From: Mogibacterium sp.
GTDB lineage: Bacteria; Bacillota; Clostridia; Peptostreptococcales; Anaerovoracaceae
NCBI GenBank assembly: GCA_017505405.1
Contig: JAFVPI010000091.1
Coordinates: forward strand, 1-52,556
Reading direction: 5' to 3'
DNA length: 52,556 bases
Shown: in pieces, positions 16,572 to 25,427 of the stretch
Layout: each line of letters starts with the position of its first letter
How positions within the stretch are numbered: the stretch's first letter is position 1
Position numbers and translations under genes: made by a program
The notes under the pieces: model-generated
Database searches by the model: none
What the model was told of the DNA's origin: nothing
What the model saw: only the letters and a program-made list of their open reading frames with translations

Positions 16572-17498
16572 CTATTCGGTCCGGTTCTCCTTTTCCACTT
16601 TGATGGCAAGCTCTGTATCATCGGTGAAATACGAATCAACACCGAGCTCTATCGCATCGCGTATCTCTTCTTCAGTATTCAGAGTCCAGGCGCTGAACTT
16701 CTTATTGTGCTCATGCGCTGCCTTGAGATTGTCCGCTGTCATGATCGACTTCGGCACACTTATGATATCCACATAATCATTGCCTGTGGCTATGTCGAAA
16801 GTCGCCTGATCCGCACAGATATACATCTTGGTCATATCCGGGAAGGTTTCATCAAGCGGCCTCAGCGCATCAAAGAAGGATGAAGCGGCTATGACATTAT
16901 CCTCAAGGCCTGATGTTCTGACAGCTATCGTGAATGCTTCGACATTGCGCTGACTCACGTATTTGATATCCACAATATAATTGACCGAATCTCCGTACTT
17001 CTCAAAGAGATCCTTCAGCTTCAGCACACTGCTTCCGTTTTTTGTCTTCAGCTTGGCTATCTGTCCGTCTGTCATTCCGGAGAAGTATCCGTTGGTCCCT
17101 GTCATGTCCATGGCGTAATCATCATGGGCAAGATAGACCGTTCCGTCTCCGGATACCACGATGTCTGCCTCAATATACTTTGAACCGGCTTCAACGGCTT
17201 TGTCATAAGCAGCAAAAGTGAGTTCATCATCTCCAGCTGAACCTCTGTGTGAATATACATGCGAAGCGGCAATGCCTTCTTCCACAGTCCCAGGGACTTC
17301 TTCGTCGGCAGTTTCCCCGGCTGCCGGGGTCTCCGCTGCCGGCTCTCCGGCACTTTCATTGCCTGAATCATTCCCGAAATGCACCAGTATGTATACTGCT
17401 GACGCTATGCAAAGCAGAAGCAGCACTATGATGGTAATGAGTTTTCTCCTCTTTGCCTTTCTTCTCCTGCCGGCTCTGTTATTGTTCTGCTCGTTCAT
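16572..17498 (-). CDS. Membrane-anchored glycerophosphodiester phosphodiesterase (GDPD)
   Basis: A 308-residue GDPD-family enzyme that hydrolyses glycerophosphodiesters, possibly from lipids or teichoic acid. A basic N-terminus and one membrane helix (about 19-40) anchor it, and an Ala/Glu/Pro-rich linker (45-75) holds the catalytic domain outside the cell. The barrel begins at SHRGSAGD with H84-R85, then E110-A-D112 and H125 in YLAHDD, which are the usual metal-binding and catalytic residues. The typical GDPD-signature GTxGYFxxMTDGQI follows. The C-terminal strand SAWTLNTEEEI is also typical. It is monocistronic as far as can be seen; its own promoter is not obvious. Confidence 0.9.
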   Translation of the reverse strand: MNEQNNNRAGRRRKAKRRKLITIIVLLLLCIASAVYILVHFGNDSGNESAGEPAAETPAAGETADEEVPGTVEEGIAASHVYSHRGSAGDDELTFAAYDKAVEAGSKYIEADIVVSGDGTVYLAHDDYAMDMTGTNGYFSGMTDGQIAKLKTKNGSSVLKLKDLFEKYGDSVNYIVDIKYVSQRNVEAFTIAVRTSGLEDNVIAASSFFDALRPLDETFPDMTKMYICADQATFDIATGNDYVDIISVPKSIMTADNLKAAHEHNKKFSAWTLNTEEEIRDAIELGVDSYFTDDTELAIKVEKENRTE

Positions 17499-17755
17499 AA
17501 TAGTTTACCTGACTCTCCGGTCCTTAATAAATGCAGCCGCAAAGGCTTCCTTTATGTAACATTACCCTAAAAAAGCCCGGAAATGAAAAGTCATTAACAA
17601 ATATTGATGTTGAGCCGGGATCAGGCGCTGCCGTCACCAGTCTCACCTGCCCTGGCTTCACGGACCTTTCTCCACTTCTCCGGTCGGAGTGATGTACTCC
17701 GTGCTGATCCATCCGTATTGTCCGTCATGCCGGTCTGAGTCTCTGACGGTGAAGT
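17499..17755 (-). other. Intergenic region with weak hairpins and a short coding-like fragment
   Basis: No complete gene is supported here. Near 17571-17620 a hairpin AATGA-AAAG-TCATT sits inside a larger CCCGG/CCGGG pairing followed by six T on the minus strand, which may be a weak terminator for the ATPase gene upstream. Directly after that gene's stop, a frame shifted by one base reads about 33 codons that include DGQYGWISTEYITPTGE and then stops. It looks like the tail of an SH3-like or similar protein, but it has no start and other frames are also open, so it is recorded only as a possible remnant. Confidence 0.3.
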
Positions 17756-19240
17756 CTAATCGAGTAAGGAAAGTATCATGTGAAGCAGTTCCGGAGAATC
17801 AAGGATCACCAGAGCAAGGTGCTCACGCACACGGGTAATCCCGGAATAGAATATATTCGGATACGGATGCTCCGGATCCGGCTCAGGGACCCCCTGGAGG
17901 TATCCGTTTTCATCATAATAGAAAGAATCATCCATCAGCATTACCACACTGCTGTATTCACGCCCTGCTATATGTCTGTACCCGAATGATTCCTCAAGGT
18001 CCTCAAAGGGATCATCCGGCTGTCTGTGAGCATTGATGAACACATACCCTTTGTCCCTGTAATACTTTATTATCCCGCGGGCCTCATCAGTATTGTTGGC
18101 ATAATTGACCGAGACATGTTCGAATTCATATGTTTTCTCAGTTTTACAGTAAAGGTGTCTGAGCTTCGTGATGAATGTCTGCAGCTCCATGTTCAGACGC
18201 ATTCTTTCTGACAGCTCATATTCACCGGTAAGGCCGAGACTTTGTATTCTCCCTTCAATATCGTTTTTCTGCTCGGGATCAGTAAGCGCGGCGGAAGGAT
18301 CCGTCGAAAAAATGCATACCTGCTCATATGTCTCAGCAGCCCTGGTGATGATATCAAATATTTCCGGATCGATATGCAGTGCTTCATCCACTAAAACAAA
18401 ATCATATCCTCTGATCTGATCAGGCGAGTCAATATCCGTTTCAGCGATGAAGTCCAGGTTTTCTATTGTTCTGCTTATCGACTGAAGTCCTTCGGATGGC
18501 TCTTCACCGCATGTGATCAGTGTTCTGCCGTTGCCTGACAGATGCTTTGCAAGATCATACACAAGAAGGGTCTTTCCTGTACAAGGTCTGCCGAAGATAT
18601 GGAAAAACGCGCAGTATGACGTATTCGAGATATCCCTGAGCAGCTGCGATTTGACATAGTCCTGAGCAGGTGAAAGAAAATACTGTCCCTGAAGGAATCT
18701 TTCCGGATCCTCTTCAGGAGAGATCAGATACTCCGAAGCGCGGAACAGCTTCTCGATGCGTCCGTGATAAGCCGCGCTGCACTTCCTTACCGCCTTTGCG
18801 ATCTCGCTTATATCAGTTTCTTCAAGTTCTCCGTCATCCGAAAGTCTGTAGCAGGCAAGTGTATCCGTGACCACTGTAAACAGCATCAGCTCCCTGCCGA
18901 GAAGGGTGAGGTAATGAAGGTTTTTCCTGAGTTGAGCAAGGATATGCTCCTCACCCACATCCTGTGATTTCAGTTCGATATTCAGGCAGTATCTGTTTGT
19001 TACTTTAAGAAGATCAAACTCCTTGCCTATGAGCGGTATCACGAATCCGAAATAGAATCCGTCCGCATCCTTCACTGTTATTCCACGTTCGGCAAGAGCA
19101 TCGGCAAGTATGCAAAGAGATTCGATCTCATGGATGCGGGTGATGTGATTGTCATGATCACTGGCCTCGTGCTTTTCCATGATATTGAACAGTCTCTCAT
19201 CGCGTATTCTGGATACTCTGAAAATATTGACCGGTCTCAT
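17756..19240 (-). CDS. Nuclease-like domain fused to a DUF2075/superfamily 1-type ATPase
   Basis: A 494-residue cytoplasmic protein. Residues 35-125 have the layout of a PD-(D/E)XK nuclease of the NERD type: HEIES helix, D76 in GKEFDLLKV, then E89-L-K91 in LNIELKSQ. Residues 200-490 form a P-loop ATPase with Walker A GRPCTGKT (217-224), Walker B FVLVDEA (281-287), a sensor-like STDPSAAL, a SERMRLN stretch, and a late GITRVREHL resembling helicase motif VI. This matches DUF2075-type helicase-like ATPases. It stands alone between decayed genes. The start at 19240 lacks a clear ribosome site; the ATG 20 codons later is an alternative. Function is unknown; DNA repair or defence are both possible. 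Confidence 0.8.
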   Translation of the reverse strand: MRPVNIFRVSRIRDERLFNIMEKHEASDHDNHITRIHEIESLCILADALAERGITVKDADGFYFGFVIPLIGKEFDLLKVTNRYCLNIELKSQDVGEEHILAQLRKNLHYLTLLGRELMLFTVVTDTLACYRLSDDGELEETDISEIAKAVRKCSAAYHGRIEKLFRASEYLISPEEDPERFLQGQYFLSPAQDYVKSQLLRDISNTSYCAFFHIFGRPCTGKTLLVYDLAKHLSGNGRTLITCGEEPSEGLQSISRTIENLDFIAETDIDSPDQIRGYDFVLVDEALHIDPEIFDIITRAAETYEQVCIFSTDPSAALTDPEQKNDIEGRIQSLGLTGEYELSERMRLNMELQTFITKLRHLYCKTEKTYEFEHVSVNYANNTDEARGIIKYYRDKGYVFINAHRQPDDPFEDLEESFGYRHIAGREYSSVVMLMDDSFYYDENGYLQGVPEPDPEHPYPNIFYSGITRVREHLALVILDSPELLHMILSLLD

Positions 19241-19403
19241 AATTCATGTGCTTTTGAATTCGCGTTTCGCTTTATTTTTTACTGATTCTGGTTTTATCAG
19301 ATATACAGATATGTTATACTACACCGCAAAAGGAAGGTGCACTCAGTGTGTTTCAGGAGGTTCGGACAGTCTGCGTTAAAAGCGCATCTGAAACTGCGGC
19401 AGA

Positions 19404-19556
19404 TCAAGCCGGATCCGTGCCCGCTTTCAAATTGTACAGCGCCTGCATTATCATGGCGATCACCGATGGCAGCGCCATTTTGAACAACAGTTTATTGACA
19501 GGCTCGGTCCCGAGCCTCTCATGTGATACTTCACTGTGATTGATTGTCAGTCTCAT
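19404..19556 (-). pseudogene. 5' remnant of a MATE-family efflux transporter gene
   Basis: On the minus strand an ATG at 19556 opens 50 codons. The stretch LGTEPVNKLLFKMALPSVIA, followed by MIMQALYN, is the classical first helix of MATE/DinF-type drug-sodium antiporters. After YNL, where the family continues with VD, the sequence changes to KAGTDPA and stops at 19404. Over 400 codons are missing, so this is a truncated relic, not a working gene. The remaining bases between 19241 and 19610 show no other gene. Confidence 0.7.
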
Positions 19557-19610
19557 TCTCTTTAATACCCTCTTCTGCAATATCAGCTGAGATCGTTATA
19601 TTTCGTAATG

Positions 19611-20801
19611 TCATTCTTCGGGCGGCTCTTCCTCCTGCGGTTCTGCAGAGACATCATCTGTTCCGACAGAAGAACCGTCTCCGTTATAATCCGTTATCAC
19701 CACACTGCATTCGTCAAACCGGCCATCTACATATATCAGATACATTGACTTTTTCTGAGCCTGGATAACAAGCGCAAAGTCCTTATCATTTCCGCTCAGT
19801 TCTCCGCCGGAATCATCGTCGGAATTCAGCGGGAATCCCTTGCTGTCATATACACGGCATCTGACGTCACCGTCAGAAACGGAATGCACTGCAAGATTTT
19901 TTGTCTCCCTCGACGTAAATTCTATGAAAGTATCTCCGGTTACTCTGTACTCTCCGGGCTGATCAGTATCGAAAGAGTCTACCCTGCTGCATCTGACCTT
20001 TGCCCTCACAGCCGCTTTGCTCAGATCCTGACCGCTGACCCAGACATAGTACTCCTTACCGCCTTCAAGCCTGCATATGCCTTCAGCTCTTTTTATCTCC
20101 TTGTTGTCAGTAGTTTTTACCGATGAAATGACTGACGATGCGGTTTTATCTCTGGATACTACCCTGGAAACGAATCTGAAATAGCCGGATTCTTCGGGAA
20201 CGAAAAGCACTGCTGTCTGACTGTCTTCAGTGAGCTTGATGACCGCGGGCTCAGTTTCAGTAACTTCATTCGGCTTCGACTTTTCAGAGGCTTTTGCTAC
20301 GCTTAGGCTGAATGAACCGGAATACTCCTCCGTGTCACTCCCTGATGTTGCTTCTGTGATCACATAACATATGCTTCCTTTGTTCAGAAACACAGTATCC
20401 GAAAAGCTGTCGCTGTGGTCACCCGCGTTATCTGTACTGAGATAATTATTGAGATAGCTGTCTGTGACCTGCAGTGAAAGGAAGACATCCTCTTCTGATA
20501 CTATGTCAGATACAGTGAAAGTATACTCTCCGCTCTCTTCCGGAGTAAATGAGTACAGCGGCAGCCTGTTTCTCCGCAGGAGTTTCCGCTTTCCGGGTTT
20601 GATAGTATACTTTACATCGACAGGACTGCCTTCATTCAGAACTGTCGATATTTTTTTCAGAAGCAGATTGGGATCATTTCTCACAGCATCATAAGCATAC
20701 GGGGCCAGCGCGAGAAAAGCAGCCAGAACTAACAGCAGCAGTATCCTGCCCAGAAGTCTTTTCTTTTTATTTGTTTCTTTCTTATCCCTGTTCTTTTTCA
20801 C
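19611..20801 (-). CDS. Membrane-anchored extracellular protein with PPC-like beta-sandwich repeats
   Basis: A 396-residue protein of unknown function starting at a GTG. A very basic N-terminus and one helix (about 16-36) anchor it in the membrane. The outside part contains at least two and probably three related strand-rich units. They are marked by phrases such as YSFTPEESGEYTFTVS, VLFVPEESGYFRFVS and a third GEYRVTGDTFIEF, each with the 'response of a beta sandwich to tension' pattern of bacterial pre-peptidase C-terminal (PPC) domains. The C-terminus is a short acidic Pro/Glu tail. It lies 13 bases after the gene at 20815-21927, forming a two-gene unit. A role in surface binding is a guess. 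Confidence 0.72.
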   Translation of the reverse strand: MKKNRDKKETNKKKRLLGRILLLLVLAAFLALAPYAYDAVRNDPNLLLKKISTVLNEGSPVDVKYTIKPGKRKLLRRNRLPLYSFTPEESGEYTFTVSDIVSEEDVFLSLQVTDSYLNNYLSTDNAGDHSDSFSDTVFLNKGSICYVITEATSGSDTEEYSGSFSLSVAKASEKSKPNEVTETEPAVIKLTEDSQTAVLFVPEESGYFRFVSRVVSRDKTASSVISSVKTTDNKEIKRAEGICRLEGGKEYYVWVSGQDLSKAAVRAKVRCSRVDSFDTDQPGEYRVTGDTFIEFTSRETKNLAVHSVSDGDVRCRVYDSKGFPLNSDDDSGGELSGNDKDFALVIQAQKKSMYLIYVDGRFDECSVVITDYNGDGSSVGTDDVSAEPQEEEPPEE

Positions 20802-20814
20802 TTAACTTATACCG

Positions 20815-21927
20815 TTACGGCCGGCTTACCGCAAGAATCCTGTCTGTTCTTATCACCGGGTTTTTCCATCTTTTCGCAGCGGATTCAAAATTGATGTGTA
20901 TCAGATCATCCTCGATAAATATCTCTTCGTTCATCTTCGGAACTTCGACCCTCGAGAGCTCCCTGTCTCCGACATATAGATTCGGAGTGCCGTTCGCGAT
21001 CGGGCTGATCTCATATTTTGTTATGAAGGATGATTTTATGCTTGGAGAGTCTCCCTTATATGAGCTGGATACATAAAGATAATTGCCTTCTATATCCATA
21101 CCCTGCGCACTTGAATCAATTGCGGTGATCACCGAGAACAGCGTTGTGTTCAGTACATCCCCCTCTTCCGCATCATTGATGGGATAACCGTAAACATACC
21201 CTTCTTTTGTTTCCTTTGTTCCTATGTATGTTCCGACCCAGAGTTTTCCGCCCTCGCATTCAAGGAATGACGGCTTGTTTTTAATATAAATGTTCTCAGA
21301 CATGCCGTCTTCTGTGACTTCAGCAACACTCCCGGCTGTGAGCTCAAGGAAATCATCATACCTGATGTACTGGACGAACGGACGGCCCTTATACCTGTCA
21401 GATGTATCTCCTGTGAGCCATATGCGCTCTCCGTCAAAGGCAATGCCGCCGACATGATACTTATTCGGAAGCAGTATGGTGGAGACAAGCTTCTTATTCA
21501 CCGGATTGATCGCATAAATGACCGACGGGTATTTCTTGCCGGCATCATATGCAGTCACCAGCCAGTAGTCACCGGTACTGCATATACCCTGCGGTATATA
21601 TGTGTCAGCCATTATACTGCCGTCAGTGCTTGCGCAGGTTTTAAGCACACCCGGTATAGGAACAGTTTCTTCATCATCCATTTCCGGACTGAGCTTTTTA
21701 TAAACATCAGGCATTCTGATCCTGAGTACACTCCTGTATGTTGTATGAGAGTTGTATTCTTTATACTCAAAGGATGACTGAAGACTGTCATCATCAGCTG
21801 ATTTTGCAGCAGCATATGCAATGCCGGCTGTGTTCCACTCCGCTCCTGCGCTCATTTCGAATGCGCCGGGGACAGTTATCATTGCAGAGCAGATCAGTAT
21901 TGATAAAAGCAGGTGCTTAAGTTTCAA
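20815..21927 (-). CDS. Secreted beta-propeller-like protein of unknown function
   Basis: A 370-residue exported protein that appears to start at a TTG with a GGAGAA site about 14 bases upstream. A signal peptide covers about 1-29. The mature part repeats short strands of the type SVIYAINPVNKKLVSTILLP, GGIAFDGERIWLTGD, GGKLWVGTYIG and GMDIEGNYLYVSSS, separated by 45-60 residues, the layout of a beta-propeller. No catalytic motif is seen. It is followed at 13 bases by the PPC-like membrane protein, so the two may act together at the cell surface. A promoter with TATAAT lies about 80 bases upstream. Confidence 0.72.
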   Translation of the reverse strand: MKLKHLLLSILICSAMITVPGAFEMSAGAEWNTAGIAYAAAKSADDDSLQSSFEYKEYNSHTTYRSVLRIRMPDVYKKLSPEMDDEETVPIPGVLKTCASTDGSIMADTYIPQGICSTGDYWLVTAYDAGKKYPSVIYAINPVNKKLVSTILLPNKYHVGGIAFDGERIWLTGDTSDRYKGRPFVQYIRYDDFLELTAGSVAEVTEDGMSENIYIKNKPSFLECEGGKLWVGTYIGTKETKEGYVYGYPINDAEEGDVLNTTLFSVITAIDSSAQGMDIEGNYLYVSSSYKGDSPSIKSSFITKYEISPIANGTPNLYVGDRELSRVEVPKMNEEIFIEDDLIHINFESAAKRWKNPVIRTDRILAVSRP

Positions 21928-22007
21928 TGGTTATACTTATTCTCCGGAAAGCAGTTTTCTGATATGGTGACTGCCGGACCCGGCATGTCCGGCTCCTATA
22001 TTGAAAT

Positions 22008-22037
22008 ATTATATCAAAATCAGGAGCTCTATGTCTC
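22008..22037 (-). promoter_or_regulatory. Putative promoter of the propeller/PPC two-gene unit
   Basis: A perfect TATAAT (22008-22013, minus strand) with GAGACA (22032-22037) 18 bases upstream. It leaves an untranslated leader of about 70 bases that contains a GC-rich hairpin near 21974-21992. Confidence 0.42.
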
Positions 22038-22103
22038 CGTGCAGATGTTAACGATCAGCATTGTACCATGGATGAGCCGCGGCTGACCTTAAGTGCTATG
22101 CAG

Positions 22104-22146
22104 AAAAAACCAGCTCTCATGAACATCAGGAGAGCTGGGTGTTTTT
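22104..22146. terminator. Bidirectional-looking terminator next to the ABC remnant
   Basis: CCAGCTCTC pairs with GAGAGCTGG around an 11-base loop. Six T follow on the minus strand, downstream of the ABC exporter remnant, and a T-rich run follows on the plus strand. Its survival beside a broken gene suggests recent decay. Confidence 0.8.
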
Positions 22147-22164
22147 ATTCGGATCCTGTTTTAT

Positions 22165-22503
22165 CTACGCAGACTGACGGCGCATCAGCTCGTAAAAGTC
22201 TCCTTTGATGTCCATAAGTTCGTCAAAAGTACCCTCCTCGGCTATCGTGCCTTCCTTCAGCACTATGATCCTGTCGCAGTCTCTTACCGTCGAGAGTCTA
22301 TGCGCTACCATCAATACAGTGCAATTCTCCTCGTAGACGGAATTGAGCACCTTGCTTTGTGAAAGATTATCGAGCGCTGATGTTGCCTCATCGAGTATCA
22401 TGATCCCCGGCTTTGAAGCAAATGCTCTTGCTATCATAAGTCTCTGTCTCTGTCCGCCCGAAAAGCCTCCCGTATTCGAATAAGATACTATTCTTGCCGG
22501 CAA
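22165..22503 (-). pseudogene. 3' remnant of an NHLM-type bacteriocin/peptide ABC exporter gene
   Basis: Only the last 112 codons of an ABC exporter remain. They hold the signature GGFSGGQRQRLMIARAF, Walker B IMILDEATSALDN and the H-loop VAHRLST. The stretches GTFDELMDIKGDFYELMRRQ and ALDNLSQSKV are typical of NHLM/NHLP bacteriocin export ATPases. The membrane domain, Walker A and about 500-600 residues are missing. The reading frame upstream of 22503 has no ABC sequence and runs directly into the leader of the divergent clostripain-like gene. No precursor peptide or maturation enzyme is nearby. Confidence 0.78.
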
Positions 22504-22621
22504 GCAAATATCAACCTTTTATGCAGCGTTTTTTTGTCGTTATTTTTTAGTATTCTGTGTTCCGATGATATATAATTTTTAGACAGATCGTTTCTCCGTT
22601 GGTTTTTCAGAGAGGGCTGAT

Positions 22622-24760
22622 ATGAAAAGGAATTCTCTGCTCATCACATTGCTGTTGATCCTGATGATCGTCTGCTGCGGCTGCGGCGAAAGCAACGTGG
22701 AAAGGAAAGCATCAGGGCTGAATATACAGGTCGATGAAACTACAGGATCGATGAGCATCAAAAGGCCAAAAATCAGCAACCCGGCTCCCATGGGCGAAAA
22801 GGATACATGGACGGTTTTTGTATATCTATGCGGAGCTGATCTTGAGTCCCGCATTCTTTTTGGCGGAGGCATGGGAACTGATGACATAAAAGAGATGTGT
22901 GCGGCGACAGCCAGTAATAATGTTAGATTCGTAATTGAGACCGGCGGCTGCTACAGATGGCATGACAAGATGATAAGCAGTGATGTCCTCGGCCGGTTTG
23001 TTGTTGAAAACGGCAGGCTTAAAGAAGTCGGCGAAGCTGCACAGTCCTCTATGGGAAAGTCCTCAACTCTGACAAGCTTCCTGCAATGGGGCATAGAGAA
23101 TTATCCTGCGGAAAAAATGGGTGTCGTTTTCTGGGATCACGGCGGAGGAAGCATAGCCGGAGTCTGTTTTGACGAGCTTGAAGACAATGATTCACTCACC
23201 CTCCGGGAGATCGACGCGGCCATGCTCAGCGTACTGGAAAGCGGCAAGCTGACAGATAAATTCGAATTCATAGGCTTTGACGCATGTCTGATGGGTACTG
23301 TAGAGGTGGCAAACATCTCTGCATCCTATGCTGATTACATGATCGCATCACAGGAGAACGAGCCGGGATCAGGCTGGGATTACACGGCAATAGGCAATTA
23401 TCTGGCAAAGCATCCGGACTCCGATGGCAAGGCTCTCGGCAAAACAGTCTGTGACAGTTTCAAAAAGCAATGTGAGAGTTCAGGCGACGGGCAGATAGCC
23501 ACCATGTCGGTCACTGACCTTTCCAGAATGGATGGCCTCCTGAGGGAATTCAATTCCTTCGCGAAGGAGATCTACAGCAGGAGCGAAGACCGGGACGTGC
23601 TCGCATCAATAGTGCGCAAAATAAATGCTGCCGATAATTTCGGCGGCAACAACAGGGCCGAAGGATACACCAACATGGTCGATCTCGGCGGCATTATAAA
23701 GGCATGCAAAAAATGGTCAGGAAACGCTTCCACCGCGTCGGACACGCTCAGCGAAGCAGTGGTCTACAGCATATCGGGTTCAGACCACCTGAAGGCGAGC
23801 GGTCTTTCCATCTACTATCCTCTGCAGGTCGAGGGCTCAAAGGAACTCAAAATGTTTGAGAGTATCTGCATCAGCCCGTACTATATGTCTTTCGTAGGAC
23901 GTCAGGGCTATGGAAGCGCCAACAGCGGTGATCTGGAAGACTATGATGAAGATGAGCTGTTTGAAGGCGGCATCTGGGACTGGCTCGACATCTTTCTTTT
24001 TGATGAGGATACAGGTGAATATGAATACGATTACGACGATGACGAAGGCGGCAGCTTCTGGGACTTCCTTGACGATTATGACGAAGATGCTCAGAGCGAG
24101 CTGATCACCTTCTCAAAAGAGCCGGGCATAAACAAGCACGGTGATTATTGCTTCACTCTTGATGACAACGGATGCAGCAACACTTCAGATGTACTTGCTC
24201 TGGTATATCAGGACATGAACGACGGGACACTTATTGAGCTCGGGGAGACTTATGATGTCAATATAGACTGGGACACAGGTTATGTGAGCGACAACTTCGA
24301 CGGTTACTGGCTGTCCCTCCCGGACGGGCAGAATCTTGCCACGTATATCGTTGATGTGACAGACGATTATGTTATATATACGTCCCCTGTACTTCTGAAC
24401 GGTGAAGAAACTTATCTGCGCATGAGACAGTATTTTGATGACGGAACAGTCAAAATTGAAGGGACCTGGGACGGCATCGATGAATACGGTGCCTCAGACA
24501 AAAGAATACTGAAGCTGCGGAACGGTGATTCGATCACACCTATGTACTTCAGCATCGATGATGAAGGGGACGATATGGACGAGTATGAGGGTGAAACATA
24601 CACCCTGAAATCCAAAAAAGGGAATCTGAAGGTCGGATATGACTACCTTTATGAGGGAGATTACGCTTATTCGTTCTGCATCACTGATATTTTTGGAGAT
24701 GATTATGTCACAGATCCTGTTACATTCAATCTCGAAAACGGCGAAATAAGCTTCTATTAA
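22622..24760 (+). CDS. Clostripain-family (C11) cysteine protease lipoprotein
   Basis: A 712-residue exported protease. The N-terminus is a lipoprotein signal with the probable lipidated Cys at 21 (CCGC). Residues 60-420 match family C11: WTVFVYLCGADLE (63-75), catalytic H173 in FWDHGGG and C222 in FDACLMGTVEVA. Substrates are usually Arg/Lys bonds. A very acidic stretch (about 435-505, many Asp/Glu runs) follows the catalytic part and may bind calcium. The C-terminal 200 residues form a strand-rich domain of unknown role. A GAGAGGG ribosome site and a TATAAT 46 bases upstream precede the ATG. It is the only plus-strand gene for 20 kb on either side. Confidence 0.92.
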   Translation: MKRNSLLITLLLILMIVCCGCGESNVERKASGLNIQVDETTGSMSIKRPKISNPAPMGEKDTWTVFVYLCGADLESRILFGGGMGTDDIKEMCAATASNNVRFVIETGGCYRWHDKMISSDVLGRFVVENGRLKEVGEAAQSSMGKSSTLTSFLQWGIENYPAEKMGVVFWDHGGGSIAGVCFDELEDNDSLTLREIDAAMLSVLESGKLTDKFEFIGFDACLMGTVEVANISASYADYMIASQENEPGSGWDYTAIGNYLAKHPDSDGKALGKTVCDSFKKQCESSGDGQIATMSVTDLSRMDGLLREFNSFAKEIYSRSEDRDVLASIVRKINAADNFGGNNRAEGYTNMVDLGGIIKACKKWSGNASTASDTLSEAVVYSISGSDHLKASGLSIYYPLQVEGSKELKMFESICISPYYMSFVGRQGYGSANSGDLEDYDEDELFEGGIWDWLDIFLFDEDTGEYEYDYDDDEGGSFWDFLDDYDEDAQSELITFSKEPGINKHGDYCFTLDDNGCSNTSDVLALVYQDMNDGTLIELGETYDVNIDWDTGYVSDNFDGYWLSLPDGQNLATYIVDVTDDYVIYTSPVLLNGEETYLRMRQYFDDGTVKIEGTWDGIDEYGASDKRILKLRNGDSITPMYFSIDDEGDDMDEYEGETYTLKSKKGNLKVGYDYLYEGDYAYSFCITDIFGDDYVTDPVTFNLENGEISFY

Positions 24761-24833
24761 GCCGCACATCCCATATCAGGAAAAAGTTACCTTACCATTT
24801 CAGGGACGGATGCTTTTATAGAGCAACGAACAG

Positions 24834-24868
24834 ACCGCATCACCCAGATGGGTGATGCGGTTTTCGTT
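24834..24868 (+). terminator. Rho-independent terminator after the clostripain-like gene
   Basis: CCGCATCACCC pairs perfectly with GGGTGATGCGG around a four-base loop and is followed by TTTTCGTT on the plus strand, about 75 bases after the stop codon. The remaining bases to 24947 hold nothing else recognisable. Confidence 0.9.
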
Positions 24869-24947
24869 CATTATCATATCCAGATCATATCCAGTTTTTC
24901 TTTATAGGCTTTCCCCTTCATCAGTCATAGCCTCTTGAAACACTGGG

Positions 24948-25427
24948 TTATAGTTCATATACAGCAATGATCTCATTACCACACATTTCTGAAGTCTCTG
25001 CAAAGCCATACTTCAGATATATATCCCTTGCCCTGGTGTTTTCAGGTTCATAGGACAGCCATACTTTTTTTGCCTCTCCAAAAGGGAATGTGCGGATCAG
25101 AGCAATGACAGCATCCATTGTCTGCTTTCCTAAACCTTGCTTCTGATATTTCTTATCTATCATCAGTCTCCAGAGGCTGTAGTTTTCTTTGATCAAATCA
25201 CTCTCGTCCGGGTTGCCCACAGTTCCCTTTCCGATCATAATAAACCCGATGAGATCGTCATCATTATATACTGCCAGAGGTAATGCGTTATTGCCTTCGT
25301 TTCTGGTAGCATATGCTTCAGCAAGACTCTGTATGTTTTCTGCAACAAAATCCCTTTGCTCTTCAAAAGGCTCTAGAGCACATACCTTCCAGATATTCTT
25401 ATTTGTAATTTCTTCAAACCTGATCAT
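24948..25427 (-). CDS. GNAT-family N-acetyltransferase, polyamine acetyltransferase-like
   Basis: A 159-residue acetyl-CoA-dependent transferase. The fold's motif A appears as LMIDKKYQKQGLGKQTMDAV, with the Q-K-Q-G-L-G-K pyrophosphate-binding turn, followed by KVWLSYEPENTRARDIYLKYGF. The LSYEPEN-x-A-x-x-x-Y-x-x-x-GF pattern is shared with spermine/spermidine and diamine N-acetyltransferases of Firmicutes (BltD/PaiA-like). The substrate is therefore plausibly a polyamine but is not proven. AAAGGAAC lies ten bases before the ATG. It is a single-gene unit in the minus direction. Confidence 0.85.
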   Translation of the reverse strand: MIRFEEITNKNIWKVCALEPFEEQRDFVAENIQSLAEAYATRNEGNNALPLAVYNDDDLIGFIMIGKGTVGNPDESDLIKENYSLWRLMIDKKYQKQGLGKQTMDAVIALIRTFPFGEAKKVWLSYEPENTRARDIYLKYGFAETSEMCGNEIIAVYEL

